A stretch of DNA of 64,000 bases, taken from Acinetobacter tjernbergiae DSM 14971 = CIP 107465 (GTDB lineage: Bacteria; Pseudomonadota; Gammaproteobacteria; Pseudomonadales; Moraxellaceae). The position numbers were made by a program, and so were the translations under genes. Shown one piece after another: positions 36,269 through 45,273 of this stretch. Within the stretch, counting starts at the first letter, position 1. Every line of letters starts with the position of its first letter. The DNA lies in assembly GCF_000374425.1 (NCBI RefSeq), contig NZ_KB894372.1, positions 20,499-84,498 of the forward strand, given 5' to 3'. The notes beneath the pieces are model-generated. The model worked only from the letters and a program-made list of their open reading frames with translations, did not search any database and was not told the DNA's origin.

Positions 36269-38824
36269 TTAAGCTTTCTTGCGTTTTAAACGGCGTTTTG
36301 CTTGTTGTGATGCCATTGCTTCTAAAGCGGTTGCAAGTTCTTCATCACTAAACGTTGTGATGTGTTGCAACATTTGCAATGTCGTTTCATCCAGTACCAG
36401 TTGAGCGCCTGCAGCCATTTCACTGAAATTATCATCATACTCAATGAAACCTTGTTCATTATTACGAATATAATTTTGCTGTGTAAGGACTTTAATAAAG
36501 CTTTGGAATAAAGACTTATCAAAGAACTCAGGTGAATTAAACTCATATAGGACAGATAAACGTTGACCTAATAAATGACTGAGTTCTTCAACTTGCTTGG
36601 TTGAAATATTGCCAGAACCACGTTGCGTAATCAGCGCAAGCGTCATGTAATAACGCTCTAAGCTTTGTTTAACCGGCATGCCTAATGTTAAAAGCTTCTG
36701 ATGTTCTTCACTGTTTGGTGTTGGGCTAAATAAGTTACCATCATGATCTTGGAAAATGAGACCAATTTGAACGAGCGCATCGATATATGTATCAATGTGC
36801 TGTTGTAATTCAGCCGCTTGCCATTTCATAAACAGTTCAGCTTTTAAGAAAGGATATAAAGTCCGAATCACATTGCTTAAATCTGTTTTATTAATTTTAC
36901 CGTTATGCTCAACCAATGATGCAACCAATGATGGTAATACAAAGGCATGTAAGATGTTGTTGCGGAAGTAAGTTAGCAAGACGGCTTGATTGTCTTCAAT
37001 CGCAATAATATCGCCTAAAACATGTTGCACGCGTTTAATCAGCTTGAGTTTTAAACCGTAGGCAATGATTTCTTTACCTGATAATGATGTTACTTCAGTA
37101 CGCTCATCATAAGGTTGTTGTGTCGCCAAATCACGGTAGATATCAAGCTGTTTAATACAGATTTCTTCGTCTAGTGTGTGTTTTGGTGTTGCCAATAAAA
37201 TCAAAGACAGTAAAGAAACAGGATTGATCACTGCTGCTCGGTTAATATTTTCTAAAATCAGATTGGCTGAGCTAGAAACAACATGAGACACCTCAGCAGG
37301 AATCGGTGCATCATTTTTTTCAATCTGAATTTTATCTGCATTATGCTGCTTTAAAATATCATCGAGGAAAACAGGTTCACCAAAGTTGACGTGTACTTTG
37401 CCGAAGATTCTCTCAATTTTACGTAAGGTTTTGACGATACCAAAAATTGATTCGGCTTCTTTTGGCTTACCTTGCATTTCACCCACGTACGTTGAGCCTT
37501 CCATCAAGCGCTCATAACCAATATACGTTGGTAAGAAGACGATCGGTTTCGCACGTCCACGTAAATGACCGTGCACGGTCATGGCGAGCATACCTGTTTT
37601 CGGTGGAAGTAAGCGTCCAGTACGTGAACGCCCCCCTTCAATGAAGTATTCGATTGGGGTGTTACGTGACAGAATGCTATATAAATATTCCTTAAATACA
37701 GAGGTATATAGTGCATTTCCACGGAATGAGCGGCGAATAAAGAACGCACCACCACCACGTAGTAACTGACCCACAAACGGTAAGTTTAGGTTATCACCCG
37801 CAGCGATATATGGAATCATTAAGCCACGTTTATAGATTACATATGACAAGAGTAAATAGTCGATATGGCTACGGTGACAAGGTGTGTAAATAATTTCGTA
37901 GTCTTTTGCGAGTTCACGCACAGTACTGAAGTTGTGTACTTCAACGCCGTCATAGAGTTGTGTCCATAAACGGGTTAAAGCCATATCTGCAAAACGAACG
38001 GCAGAAGCTGAATAATCAGAAACGATTTCATTGACATAGCCAATTGCACGACGTTCTGCTTCGAGCATGCTGATCTTATGTTGAATACTTTCACGGCGAA
38101 TGGCATCTTGTACATCGCGTGCCTTCACCACGGATTGCATCACATTACGGCGGTCAGACAAGTCAGGGCCTAGTACTACTTCACGTTGCTGATCGAGGTA
38201 AGTGTCTAACGAACTTGCAATATAAGTTGCAGGCGAAATATTTGGGTGATGCTTCTTGGCATAATCTACCAATTCTCGCAAAGATTGAGGCTCATGAAAC
38301 TCTAAATATGAATCGCGCCCATGTAAGCCAATATTCATGAGTTGCTTCACTGTCCCTGGTGTTGCCCAAGTATCAGAAAATAATAATTTAAACCAAGAAT
38401 CTTCTTTGTCTGGCGAACGTCCCCACAGGACAGTGACAGGTACCAGTTGAACTTCTACTTCAGCAGTTTGTTCTAATGCTTCGATGAGCTGTAGAAGGCG
38501 TGGTGGGTAGGTTTGTGTGTTAAAAAGGTTATTTTCATTTTGATGTAAAAATAGAACTGAGTTTTTTTCTTGATAATTACCAAAACTCATTGCATCTAAA
38601 GCTGGTTTTAGGTGCAGACGGCGAGTCTCTCCATCGACGACTAAGGCATTACTACGTGAATAATTTTGTAAAACATAGCAAATTACGGTATTTGAATCTG
38701 TTGTGTTTTGCTCAGTTACGGTGGACTCTGTAGGAACTTCACCAAGAACATGTGGGGTGACCACGAGGTCAAGTAACTTACTCGAAAGTTGGCGATACAT
38801 TTGACCAAATCCAGTCTTGGACAT
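36269..38824 (-). CDS. plsB: Glycerol-3-phosphate 1-O-acyltransferase
   Basis: 851 residues, the long PlsB form. It transfers an acyl group from acyl-ACP or acyl-CoA to the first position of glycerol 3-phosphate, starting phospholipid synthesis at the inner membrane. The four acyltransferase blocks are present: I PCHRSHIDYLLLSY (H-x4-D, about residue 317), II GGGAFFIRRSF, III EYFIEGGRSRTGRLLPPKTG and IV PIVFLPTYIGYERL. N- and C-terminal helical extensions are of normal length; the C-terminus is strongly basic (QAKRRLKRKKA). Single gene, divergent from tesB. Confidence 0.97.
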   Translation of the reverse strand: MSKTGFGQMYRQLSSKLLDLVVTPHVLGEVPTESTVTEQNTTDSNTVICYVLQNYSRSNALVVDGETRRLHLKPALDAMSFGNYQEKNSVLFLHQNENNLFNTQTYPPRLLQLIEALEQTAEVEVQLVPVTVLWGRSPDKEDSWFKLLFSDTWATPGTVKQLMNIGLHGRDSYLEFHEPQSLRELVDYAKKHHPNISPATYIASSLDTYLDQQREVVLGPDLSDRRNVMQSVVKARDVQDAIRRESIQHKISMLEAERRAIGYVNEIVSDYSASAVRFADMALTRLWTQLYDGVEVHNFSTVRELAKDYEIIYTPCHRSHIDYLLLSYVIYKRGLMIPYIAAGDNLNLPFVGQLLRGGGAFFIRRSFRGNALYTSVFKEYLYSILSRNTPIEYFIEGGRSRTGRLLPPKTGMLAMTVHGHLRGRAKPIVFLPTYIGYERLMEGSTYVGEMQGKPKEAESIFGIVKTLRKIERIFGKVHVNFGEPVFLDDILKQHNADKIQIEKNDAPIPAEVSHVVSSSANLILENINRAAVINPVSLLSLILLATPKHTLDEEICIKQLDIYRDLATQQPYDERTEVTSLSGKEIIAYGLKLKLIKRVQHVLGDIIAIEDNQAVLLTYFRNNILHAFVLPSLVASLVEHNGKINKTDLSNVIRTLYPFLKAELFMKWQAAELQQHIDTYIDALVQIGLIFQDHDGNLFSPTPNSEEHQKLLTLGMPVKQSLERYYMTLALITQRGSGNISTKQVEELSHLLGQRLSVLYEFNSPEFFDKSLFQSFIKVLTQQNYIRNNEQGFIEYDDNFSEMAAGAQLVLDETTLQMLQHITTFSDEELATALEAMASQQAKRRLKRKKA

Positions 38825-39167
38825 TACAAACTCCTAAATGATAACCCTGAGCATGAGGTGTTGTTATAGTGCCATAAGAAAGCGCAGCTTAAAGTGCAGC
38901 GCAAGGCGAAGCTCGATGAACACAAACGTCAACATGACATTTTGCGATATTCTGCCATGAAACGATATGTTATTTTCTGACAAAATATAGCGTATTTGGT
39001 AGATTTTATCGTTAAAAATCGTATTTTTAGCGGTTATAAGTAGATATTAATGTGACGGATGAATCATTTTATCCTGAGCATATTTATTGGAATTTGTGGC
39101 ACAATCAAAATGATCGATCCTTAAAGGATGGATTGATCTCTCCTCATTGATGTTGGAAGGCAATTAC
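38825..39167. other. Divergent plsB-tesB intergenic region
   Basis: 343 bases with no credible ORF; must contain both promoters. An imperfect dyad (GATCGATCCTT / AGGATGGATTGATC, about 39112-39140) lies close upstream of tesB and could be an operator or mRNA hairpin. Nothing else stands out. Confidence 0.4.
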
Positions 39168-40040
39168 ATGAATGCGTTAACTCAAGAACTGGTTGAACTT
39201 TTGACTTTGGAAAAGTTGGAAGAGCATATTTTCCGAGGCAAGAGCCGTAATTTGGTCGGCAAACGAGTATTTGGTGGACAAGTTCTTGGACAAGCATTAA
39301 GAGCCGCCTCTTATACAACAGATCGTCCAGCACATTCTTTGCACGCTTATTTCTTATATGGCGGTGATGTTGATGCCCCGATTATTTATGAGGTTGATCC
39401 ACTCAGAGATGGTAAAAGTTTCGCTAGTCGACAAGTGCGTGCGATTCAACACGGACGAACAATTTTTTCTGCGATGGTGTCTTTTGCCAACCCAGAAGAG
39501 GGTTTGAATTATCAGCACAAAGAGCCAGAGTATCCTGCGCCAGAAGAGCTGAAATCTGAGAAAGAATTAAAAGAAAGTATGCTCAACTTCGTACCAGAAA
39601 ACGCACGTACGAGCTTTATGCGTGAGCGCCATGTGGAAATCAGACCGACGCGACCTGTCAATCCATTTCAGCCTCAACCTGAAGCACCATATTATGCGCA
39701 TTACATTCGCACCCATGATCGTATTCCACAGAATTTGGATGAGATTTCATTACATCAAGCCATTGTTGCGTTCTATTCAGACTTTACTTTGATGACAACG
39801 GCATTACGCCCACATGGCTTGTCGTGGATTTCACCAAACTTGCAATGCGCAAGTATTGACCATACCATCTATTTTCACCGTCCATTACGTGCTGATGATT
39901 GGATGCTCTATGATATGGAAGCGACCATTAGTGCCAGTTCACGCGGTCTCAACTTTGGACGTATGTGGCAGAATGGTCAATTGGTCTGTAGTACGGTTCA
40001 AGAAGGTTTGATTCGGCTCAGAGAAATTGAAACCCAATAA
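39168..40040 (+). CDS. tesB: Acyl-CoA thioesterase II
   Basis: 290 residues from ATG 39168 with GGAAGG upstream; earlier in-frame ATGs (39147, 39150) precede that site. It has the double hot-dog fold: first half GKRVFGGQVLGQALRAASYT, then HSLHAYFLYGGD and VRAIQHGRTIFSAMVSF. The second half has the catalytic Asp region (LHQAIVAFYSDFTLMTTALR), SIDHTIYFHRPLRADDWMLY and the late Gln segment (GLNFGRMWQNGQLVCSTVQEG). Cleaves a broad range of acyl-CoAs to free acid and CoA; cytoplasmic. Single gene with a terminator. Confidence 0.95.
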   Translation: MNALTQELVELLTLEKLEEHIFRGKSRNLVGKRVFGGQVLGQALRAASYTTDRPAHSLHAYFLYGGDVDAPIIYEVDPLRDGKSFASRQVRAIQHGRTIFSAMVSFANPEEGLNYQHKEPEYPAPEELKSEKELKESMLNFVPENARTSFMRERHVEIRPTRPVNPFQPQPEAPYYAHYIRTHDRIPQNLDEISLHQAIVAFYSDFTLMTTALRPHGLSWISPNLQCASIDHTIYFHRPLRADDWMLYDMEATISASSRGLNFGRMWQNGQLVCSTVQEGLIRLREIETQ

Positions 40041-40056
40041 ATAAAAGTAAATATGA

Positions 40057-40080
40057 GAGCCATCATTTTGATGGCTTTTT
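40057..40080 (+). terminator. Rho-independent terminator of tesB
   Basis: Stem AGCCATCA / TGATGGCT, three-base loop, six T. Confidence 0.9.
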
Positions 40081-40166
40081 TGTCATTAGGTTATGACAAA
40101 AAATTGCTCGATTCTTCAATATGAGCATGCCATAGTACTGACAAGCTAAACATTTTATTAATCAGA

Positions 40167-41408
40167 ATGAATTTAAATACACAAATACTCATTGCAGCCA
40201 TACTTGGCGTCATATGTGGTTTTCTGTTAACCCTTTATCCCCATGCCAGTTTTACTGAGCATAGTTTATATGGGCTTAGTATTTTAAGTAGTATTTTTAT
40301 TGGTTTACTCAAAATGCTGCTCATCCCGCTGATTTTTAGTTCAATTGTGGTAGGGGTTTCAAATTTACAGGCAGGTGGACAATTTGGACGAGTCTGGAAA
40401 ATTACAGCACTGAGTTGTTTAACGACAACAACCTTAGCCCTGATTTTAGGGATTAGTTGTGCGCATCTGTTTGATGTAGGTAAAGGGGTTGATATTCAAA
40501 TCTTCCAAGATGCCATGCACAACCATCAGACGCCTGATACGCTCACACCATCTAGTTTCCTCACCAGTTTCATCCAAAATACCTTAATCAATCCTTTTAA
40601 AGCATTTAGTGAAGGCAATGTGCTTGCTGTTGTGGTCTTTGCGTTATTCCTTGGAGTCGCATTAGTCAAAGGTGGTGAAAGCTTTAGTTTGGTTCGCAAT
40701 ACCTGCCAACAATTCTTTGTCATGATGATGATGCTTGTGGGTTGGGTGATGAAGCTAGCTCCAATCGGTATTTTTGCATTACTCGCTAAGTTGATCGCGA
40801 CCGAAGATCTTTCGGTCTTGAGTCGATTGCTTGAATTTGCAGTCGTTGTGACAGGAACAACGATTTTTCATGGTGCAGTTGTTTTGCCTGCGTTACTTTG
40901 GATTTTTGGTAAAATGAATCCAATCACTTTCTTTAAAGGCGCACGCACAGCTTTAGTCACCGCATTTGCGACCAGTTCAAGTTCAGCGACGATGCCACTC
41001 AGTATGAAGTGTGCACAGGAAAACTTAGGTGTGCGACCACAAACGGCAGGCTTCGTCATCCCTTTGGGCACACAATTGAATATGGATGGTACTGCGCTTT
41101 ATGAGGCAGCCGCCGCTTTATTTATTGCAAATTTGATGGGTTTAGATTTGAGTTTAACGCAGCAAATCATTGTGTGTTTAACGGCCATGATTGCTTCGTT
41201 AGGTGCACCAGGAATCCCAAGTGCAGGTATGGTGACCATGATTATGGTTCTGCAATCGGTTGGTTTGCCAGCAGAAGCAATTGCGATTTTGCTACCAATT
41301 GACCGTGTACTGGACACGGTACGTACTGTGGTCAATGTGCAAGGCGATATGATGATTAGTGTTGTGGTAGATCGTTATGCGAAACAAGCTGAAGTAGAAG
41401 TGGGTTGA
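40167..41408 (+). CDS. Dicarboxylate/amino acid:cation symporter (DAACS family)
   Basis: 413 residues, all membrane-embedded. The diagnostic motifs of the glutamate/aspartate/dicarboxylate carriers are present: the first hairpin-loop serine-rich motif SSSSATMPLSMKCA (about residues 272-285), the unwound helix NMDGTALYEAAAALFIA (about 304-320) and the second hairpin GAPGIPSAGMVTMI (about 350-363). IPLIFSSIVVGV in helix 3 is also typical. Likely imports glutamate, aspartate or C4-dicarboxylates with H+ or Na+ (GltP, GltT or DctA type); by eye the subfamily cannot be fixed. Single gene. Confidence 0.94.
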   Translation: MNLNTQILIAAILGVICGFLLTLYPHASFTEHSLYGLSILSSIFIGLLKMLLIPLIFSSIVVGVSNLQAGGQFGRVWKITALSCLTTTTLALILGISCAHLFDVGKGVDIQIFQDAMHNHQTPDTLTPSSFLTSFIQNTLINPFKAFSEGNVLAVVVFALFLGVALVKGGESFSLVRNTCQQFFVMMMMLVGWVMKLAPIGIFALLAKLIATEDLSVLSRLLEFAVVVTGTTIFHGAVVLPALLWIFGKMNPITFFKGARTALVTAFATSSSSATMPLSMKCAQENLGVRPQTAGFVIPLGTQLNMDGTALYEAAAALFIANLMGLDLSLTQQIIVCLTAMIASLGAPGIPSAGMVTMIMVLQSVGLPAEAIAILLPIDRVLDTVRTVVNVQGDMMISVVVDRYAKQAEVEVG

Positions 41409-41421
41409 TTAGATTTGACAT

Positions 41422-41452
41422 AAAAAAGCAGGAGATCACTCCTGCTTTTTTT
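41422..41452. terminator. Bidirectional rho-independent terminator
   Basis: Ten-base-pair stem AAAGCAGGAG / CTCCTGCTTT with a four-base loop, A run left and T run right, between convergent genes. Confidence 0.92.
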
Positions 41453-41462
41453 CTCATTCAAA

Positions 41463-42407
41463 TTATGCTGCCTGTTGCAATGCGCGTTTCGCTGCTGGAG
41501 AATTATTTAAATAATTTACAGCATCTTGGGTATTACCTTCTTTCACAGGGTCATACCATGGCATCAGGTAATCTAGTTGTTGTGCAACCAACCAAATCGG
41601 GCTTGGTAGAACTTGATTGTCTTGGCGACCAATTTTATACCATTCCATCCACACCCAAGGTCTGAATAAGCTCGGTTTCTTATCTGCAAAACGTGGATCT
41701 TGGCTCATGATGTGAGCTGCACCATCGACCCATAAACCGAGTACACCAATAATCACCGCAACACTGAGATAGTAACGAGCAAGATAGCCCCCACCCAAAT
41801 GACGATATAGATCAAAGGCAACGGTACGGTGTTCAATTTCTTCAGAACCATGCCATTTGATTAAATCGATCATTTCAGGGTCAGCCCCTAATTCTTCCCA
41901 ACGCTTGTTGTAAAGTGCGTATTTACCTAATACACAGGTCATGTGCTCAACGGTTGCAATGACGCCTAAGCGAAATAAATCCCATTGATGATCAAGTACT
42001 TTTGGAACTTCTTTACCAAAAGGTTTGTCGGCTAATGCTTTGGTGAATAAGAAGTCCATGATTTCAAGATTACGCTGAATATCAATATTGCGTTGGCTGA
42101 GATATTCTTTATTGGCAGATGTATGTGCAATTGCGTGCATTGCTTCTTGACGAATAAATGCTTGGACATCATGTTTTAATTTTTCATCAGTGACTTGAGG
42201 CAATACTTTATTGTACAAGCGACAAAACCAAAATTCACCTGCGGGTAAAATATTGTTAATTTCATTAATAAAATAACTGGCGTAAGGCTGGTTTGGAATC
42301 CAATCCACTGGTGTTTTTTCCCAGTCAAACTTCACTTTGCGTGGGAGAATTTTATAGTCAATTGAAGAACCAAGAACTTTGTTCTTCATAAATGATAGTA
42401 ATTTCAT
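41463..42407 (-). CDS. Metal-dependent hydrolase-like protein (PF10118 type)
   Basis: 314 residues. His/Glu-rich motifs suggest a di-metal helical-bundle centre: RQEAMHAIAHTSAN (about residues 88-101) and KWHGSEEIEHRTVAFDLY (about 183-200), with VIATVEHMTCVLGKY between them. One likely membrane-associated stretch, YLSVAVIIGVLGLWVDGAAH. The family is annotated as predicted metal-dependent hydrolase, although the E-x2-H and E-E-x2-H pattern is equally reminiscent of ferritin-like diiron proteins. N-terminus VKFDWEKTPVDWIPNQP is family-typical. No known pathway partner beside it. Confidence 0.82.
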   Translation of the reverse strand: MKLLSFMKNKVLGSSIDYKILPRKVKFDWEKTPVDWIPNQPYASYFINEINNILPAGEFWFCRLYNKVLPQVTDEKLKHDVQAFIRQEAMHAIAHTSANKEYLSQRNIDIQRNLEIMDFLFTKALADKPFGKEVPKVLDHQWDLFRLGVIATVEHMTCVLGKYALYNKRWEELGADPEMIDLIKWHGSEEIEHRTVAFDLYRHLGGGYLARYYLSVAVIIGVLGLWVDGAAHIMSQDPRFADKKPSLFRPWVWMEWYKIGRQDNQVLPSPIWLVAQQLDYLMPWYDPVKEGNTQDAVNYLNNSPAAKRALQQAA

Positions 42408-42536
42408 CGTTTAGTCCTAATCGATAGTGCAATGAACCAACACTAAGCAGTATATGAAAACTACCTAGTGTTTGTGTTTAGCAATTCGGGACAATTAGAA
42501 ATTATTTAATGCATCAAGTTGCATGAAATGCATTAT

Positions 42537-43313
42537 TTATTCTTCGACGTCTATTTCTGAAGCTTCTGGGATCTGATCAAGGTCAAATTCTGCTGGTTGA
42601 TCGAGTGTGAAATTTAAACGGCCACCCATGATGCTTGCCAATTCTTCTAAACCAATTCGATTGAGTGAAGAGAATAATTGAATCGAGAAATCAAGTTTCA
42701 TTTTCTTCAACTGCTGCTTAATTTCTAATAGTACTTTATTGGCAGGGCCACGATTTAATTTATCTGCTTTGGTCAGCAGAATATGCACAAACAAATGACG
42801 TGAATGTGCCCATTCCAACATCATCAAGTCAAAATGTTGTAAGGGATGGCGGATGTCCATCAAGAGCACCAAGCCTTGTAGACTTTTACGGTGAATTAAA
42901 TAATTTTCGAGTTCTTTTTGCCATACGATTTTCATGGCTTCAGGTACAGCCGCATAACCATAACCTGGTAAATCGACTAAACGTTGGTCAGGATTGCCTA
43001 AACTAAAAAAGTTGATCATCTGTGTACGACCAGGTCTTTTCGATGCACGTGCCAACTGTTTTTGGTTGGTTAATGCATTGATTGCACTTGATTTACCTGC
43101 ATTAGAACGACCTGCGAATGCAATTTCATAGCCTGTATCTTCTACGCATAAATCCAGTTTAGGCGCACTCATGAGAAACTCAGCTTGGCGTAACCAAGTT
43201 AAAGACTGTACTGCATAGGCGGTTAATGCAGGGTCGGTCTTTTTTTCATAACTGATTTTTTCTTTGGGTGCGAGTCTGGCTTTGGTGTCTTTCGATTTTT
43301 CACTGCGACGCAT
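42537..43313 (-). CDS. engB: Ribosome biogenesis GTP-binding protein EngB/YsxC
   Basis: 258 residues; longer than the about 200 of many EngB because of a basic N-terminal extension (about 40 residues, RRSEKSKDTKARLAPKEK) and an acidic C-terminal tail. GTPase motifs: G1 FAGRSNAGKSSAINAL (about residues 69-84), the Thr in GRTQMINFF, G3 VDLPGYGYAA and G4 TKADKLN. EngB helps assemble the large ribosomal subunit. The terminal extensions are probably disordered. Alone on the minus strand between the metal hydrolase and nsrR. Confidence 0.95.
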   Translation of the reverse strand: MRRSEKSKDTKARLAPKEKISYEKKTDPALTAYAVQSLTWLRQAEFLMSAPKLDLCVEDTGYEIAFAGRSNAGKSSAINALTNQKQLARASKRPGRTQMINFFSLGNPDQRLVDLPGYGYAAVPEAMKIVWQKELENYLIHRKSLQGLVLLMDIRHPLQHFDLMMLEWAHSRHLFVHILLTKADKLNRGPANKVLLEIKQQLKKMKLDFSIQLFSSLNRIGLEELASIMGGRLNFTLDQPAEFDLDQIPEASEIDVEE

Positions 43314-43386
43314 AGAAGCTTACTTTTGAATTGAAATAGCAAGAGCCATTATAAAGGATGTGAGGCGTTCGTGCGAATTTTGATGT

Positions 43387-43839
43387 TTAGGCTTTTTGAA
43401 CGAGTTGTAAAAAGTCAATATTGGAACGCGTAGAAGAGGGGAGAATCCCATGTTGTAGCACTTCTCCAAGTGTGTATTGGTCAAGGCTTTGATAAAAACA
43501 TTCCAAGGCTTGGTCTAAGATGCCTTTAAGACCACAATGGGAGCGTAAAACACAGGGTGGGGTATTACATTCGACGATCTGATGGTTGCCTTGCAAGATA
43601 CGAACAATTTCACCTAGTTTTAAACTTTTGGCTTCTGGATTTAAACGAAGTCCACCACCTTTACCACGAATCGTCACAATCCAGTGTTGTTTTCCCATGA
43701 AGTGAACGATTTTCACTAAATGGTTTTGGGATACATGCAAGTCTCGCGCAATATCTGCAATCGTATACGGTACATCACTTGGACGAGCGACATACATTAA
43801 AATTCTGAGCGCATAATCAGTAAACTTATTGAGTTGCAT
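43387..43839 (-). CDS. nsrR: Rrf2-family nitric-oxide-sensing repressor
   Basis: 150 residues. Winged-helix N-terminus MQLNKFTDYALRILMYVAR, then IADIARDLHVSQNHLVKIVH, the recognition helix, and a wing with RGKGGGLRLNPEA. The Fe-S ligating cysteines are in ECNTPPCVLRSHCGLKGIL (about residues 91-109; C-x4-C-x5-C), the spacing of NsrR. NsrR carries an NO-sensitive Fe-S cluster and represses detoxification genes. It lies directly downstream of hmp on the same strand, separated by a strong hairpin, and an NsrR-type operator sits in front of hmp. Confidence 0.88.
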   Translation of the reverse strand: MQLNKFTDYALRILMYVARPSDVPYTIADIARDLHVSQNHLVKIVHFMGKQHWIVTIRGKGGGLRLNPEAKSLKLGEIVRILQGNHQIVECNTPPCVLRSHCGLKGILDQALECFYQSLDQYTLGEVLQHGILPSSTRSNIDFLQLVQKA

Positions 43840-43872
43840 GGGATTTCACTCAATCTATTGCTGTAAATAGAA

Positions 43873-43900
43873 AGGGCTAGTCTAACATAGACTAGCCCTA
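43873..43900 (-). terminator. Hairpin/terminator between hmp and nsrR
   Basis: Perfect twelve-base-pair stem AGGGCTAGTCTA / TAGACTAGCCCT with a three-base loop. On the minus strand it is followed by TTCTATTTAC, a weak T run. It ends most hmp transcripts or limits read-through to nsrR. Confidence 0.75.
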
Positions 43901-43918
43901 TGCAAAACGCAGTGCCGA

Positions 43919-45130
43919 TTAGCTGAGTTTTACACCACCTGTACCGAATGCTTCACTGTGAATATTTTCAGCAGGGATACCACGAGCAACTAAAGCTTTA
44001 TGTTGCTCTGCCATAAATGGCATTGGACCACATAAGTAGTAATCAGCATTTACAGGTAGTAAGCCTGCATCCATTGAGCCTAAATCTAAACGACCAGCGA
44101 CCTCATAATCTTCACCGAGTACATCACCTTCATGTGGGAATTCATAAGCTGTAAATGTACTCAGACGTGGATACTTCGCTTTCAATTCATGAATATGTTT
44201 TTTCATGGCATGTACTTGGCTGTTACGACAAGCATGGATAAAGCTCACAGGTTGAGGCATGTCTAAAGTTACCAATTGATTGAGCATTGCAATCATTGGC
44301 GTTAAGCCCACACCACCACTAATGAATACATTACGTTTGCGGCTGTCAATCAGATAGAAATTACCTGTTGGCGCAGAGACTTCAATTTCTGAACCTTCAG
44401 CTAAGCCATGTAAAGTGCTAGACACCCAACCGCCTGCTAACTCACCTTTTTCATCTTCACGTTTGACTGAGATACGTAAGTAATCTGCTTGAGGACTCGT
44501 CGATAGGGTGTATTGACGTGGCTGTCTTAAATTGAGTTCAGGCACAAACACGCGAACCGAAATATATTGACCTGCTTCGTATTTTGGTAATTCACCGCCA
44601 TCTACAGGAGCTAGATAGAATGAAGTGATCTCATCACTTTCAACAACTTTTTTGGCGATTTTAAAATTACGCCAACCCAACCAACTGCCTTTGGTTTGTT
44701 GATGTTGATCATAAATGGCTTTTTCAGTGCTAATAAATAGGTCTGCTAATTGACCATAAGCAGCCGCCCATGCCCCAATCAATGGATCTTCCATTGAGAT
44801 ATTCAGTACTTCACTGATTGAATGGAGCAGGTTCTCACCCACAATACCGTAATCAGGTGATTGAATATTTAAGCTGACATGTTTATGTGCAATTAACTCA
44901 ACCACAGGTAAAAGTACAGAAGGGTCTTCGATGTTTTCTGCATACGCCAAAACTGCACCAGCAAGTGCTTGTGCTTGTGCGCCGCTACGTTGATGCCCCA
45001 TGTTAAAGGTTTCTTTTAATTCTGGGTTGTTGCCTAACATACGATTGTAAAAGTAACCCGTGAGCGCTACACCATTTTCACGGAGTACAGGAACAGTTGC
45101 TTTTACGAGGTCAATTTGCTGCGGAGTCAT
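43919..45130 (-). CDS. hmp: Nitric oxide dioxygenase (flavohaemoglobin)
   Basis: 403 residues, standard Hmp. Globin domain residues about 1-140: the haem proximal His is in AHKHVSLNIQSPDYGIVGENLL (about residue 85). FAD domain: RQPRQYTLSTSP (about 205-216). NAD(P)H domain: VFISGGVGLTPMIAML (about 267-282), FIHACRN and YYLCGPMPFM near the C-terminus. It oxidises nitric oxide to nitrate using O2 and NADH in the cytoplasm. The promoter region holds an NsrR-type operator (45158-45180), and nsrR follows the gene, indicating NO-inducible expression with feedback. Confidence 0.97.
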   Translation of the reverse strand: MTPQQIDLVKATVPVLRENGVALTGYFYNRMLGNNPELKETFNMGHQRSGAQAQALAGAVLAYAENIEDPSVLLPVVELIAHKHVSLNIQSPDYGIVGENLLHSISEVLNISMEDPLIGAWAAAYGQLADLFISTEKAIYDQHQQTKGSWLGWRNFKIAKKVVESDEITSFYLAPVDGGELPKYEAGQYISVRVFVPELNLRQPRQYTLSTSPQADYLRISVKREDEKGELAGGWVSSTLHGLAEGSEIEVSAPTGNFYLIDSRKRNVFISGGVGLTPMIAMLNQLVTLDMPQPVSFIHACRNSQVHAMKKHIHELKAKYPRLSTFTAYEFPHEGDVLGEDYEVAGRLDLGSMDAGLLPVNADYYLCGPMPFMAEQHKALVARGIPAENIHSEAFGTGGVKLS

Positions 45131-45157
45131 GGGTGATCTCTCTTGGCTATCATTTAT

Positions 45158-45197
45158 AAGATATATTTAAAATATACCTTATAAAATTTATTTGCAA
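45158..45197 (-). promoter_or_regulatory. NsrR operator overlapping the hmp promoter
   Basis: 45158-45180 is an 11-1-11 dyad, AAGATATATTT-A-AAATATACCTT on the plus strand, with ten of eleven positions symmetric. It agrees with the enteric NsrR consensus as I know it (AAGATGYATTT and its complement). On the minus strand a -35-like TTGCAA (45192-45197) lies just upstream, so bound repressor would cover the -10 area. Confidence 0.75.
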
Positions 45198-45220
45198 TAT
45201 CTGTTTTGATTAAAACCATA

Positions 45221-45250
45221 AAAAAAATAGGGGATAAGTGATTATCCCCT
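45221..45250 (-). terminator. Rho-independent terminator of the HerA-like gene
   Basis: Stem AGGGGATAA / TTATCCCCT, four-base loop; on the minus strand followed by ATTTTTTT. Confidence 0.88.
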
Positions 45251-45273
45251 GATTTTTAAAATAATAAAGATTT

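Noticed and set aside
42437..42473. Repeat AACACTA / TAGTGTT downstream of engB as a terminator
   Set aside because: Long interior loop and no T run on either strand.
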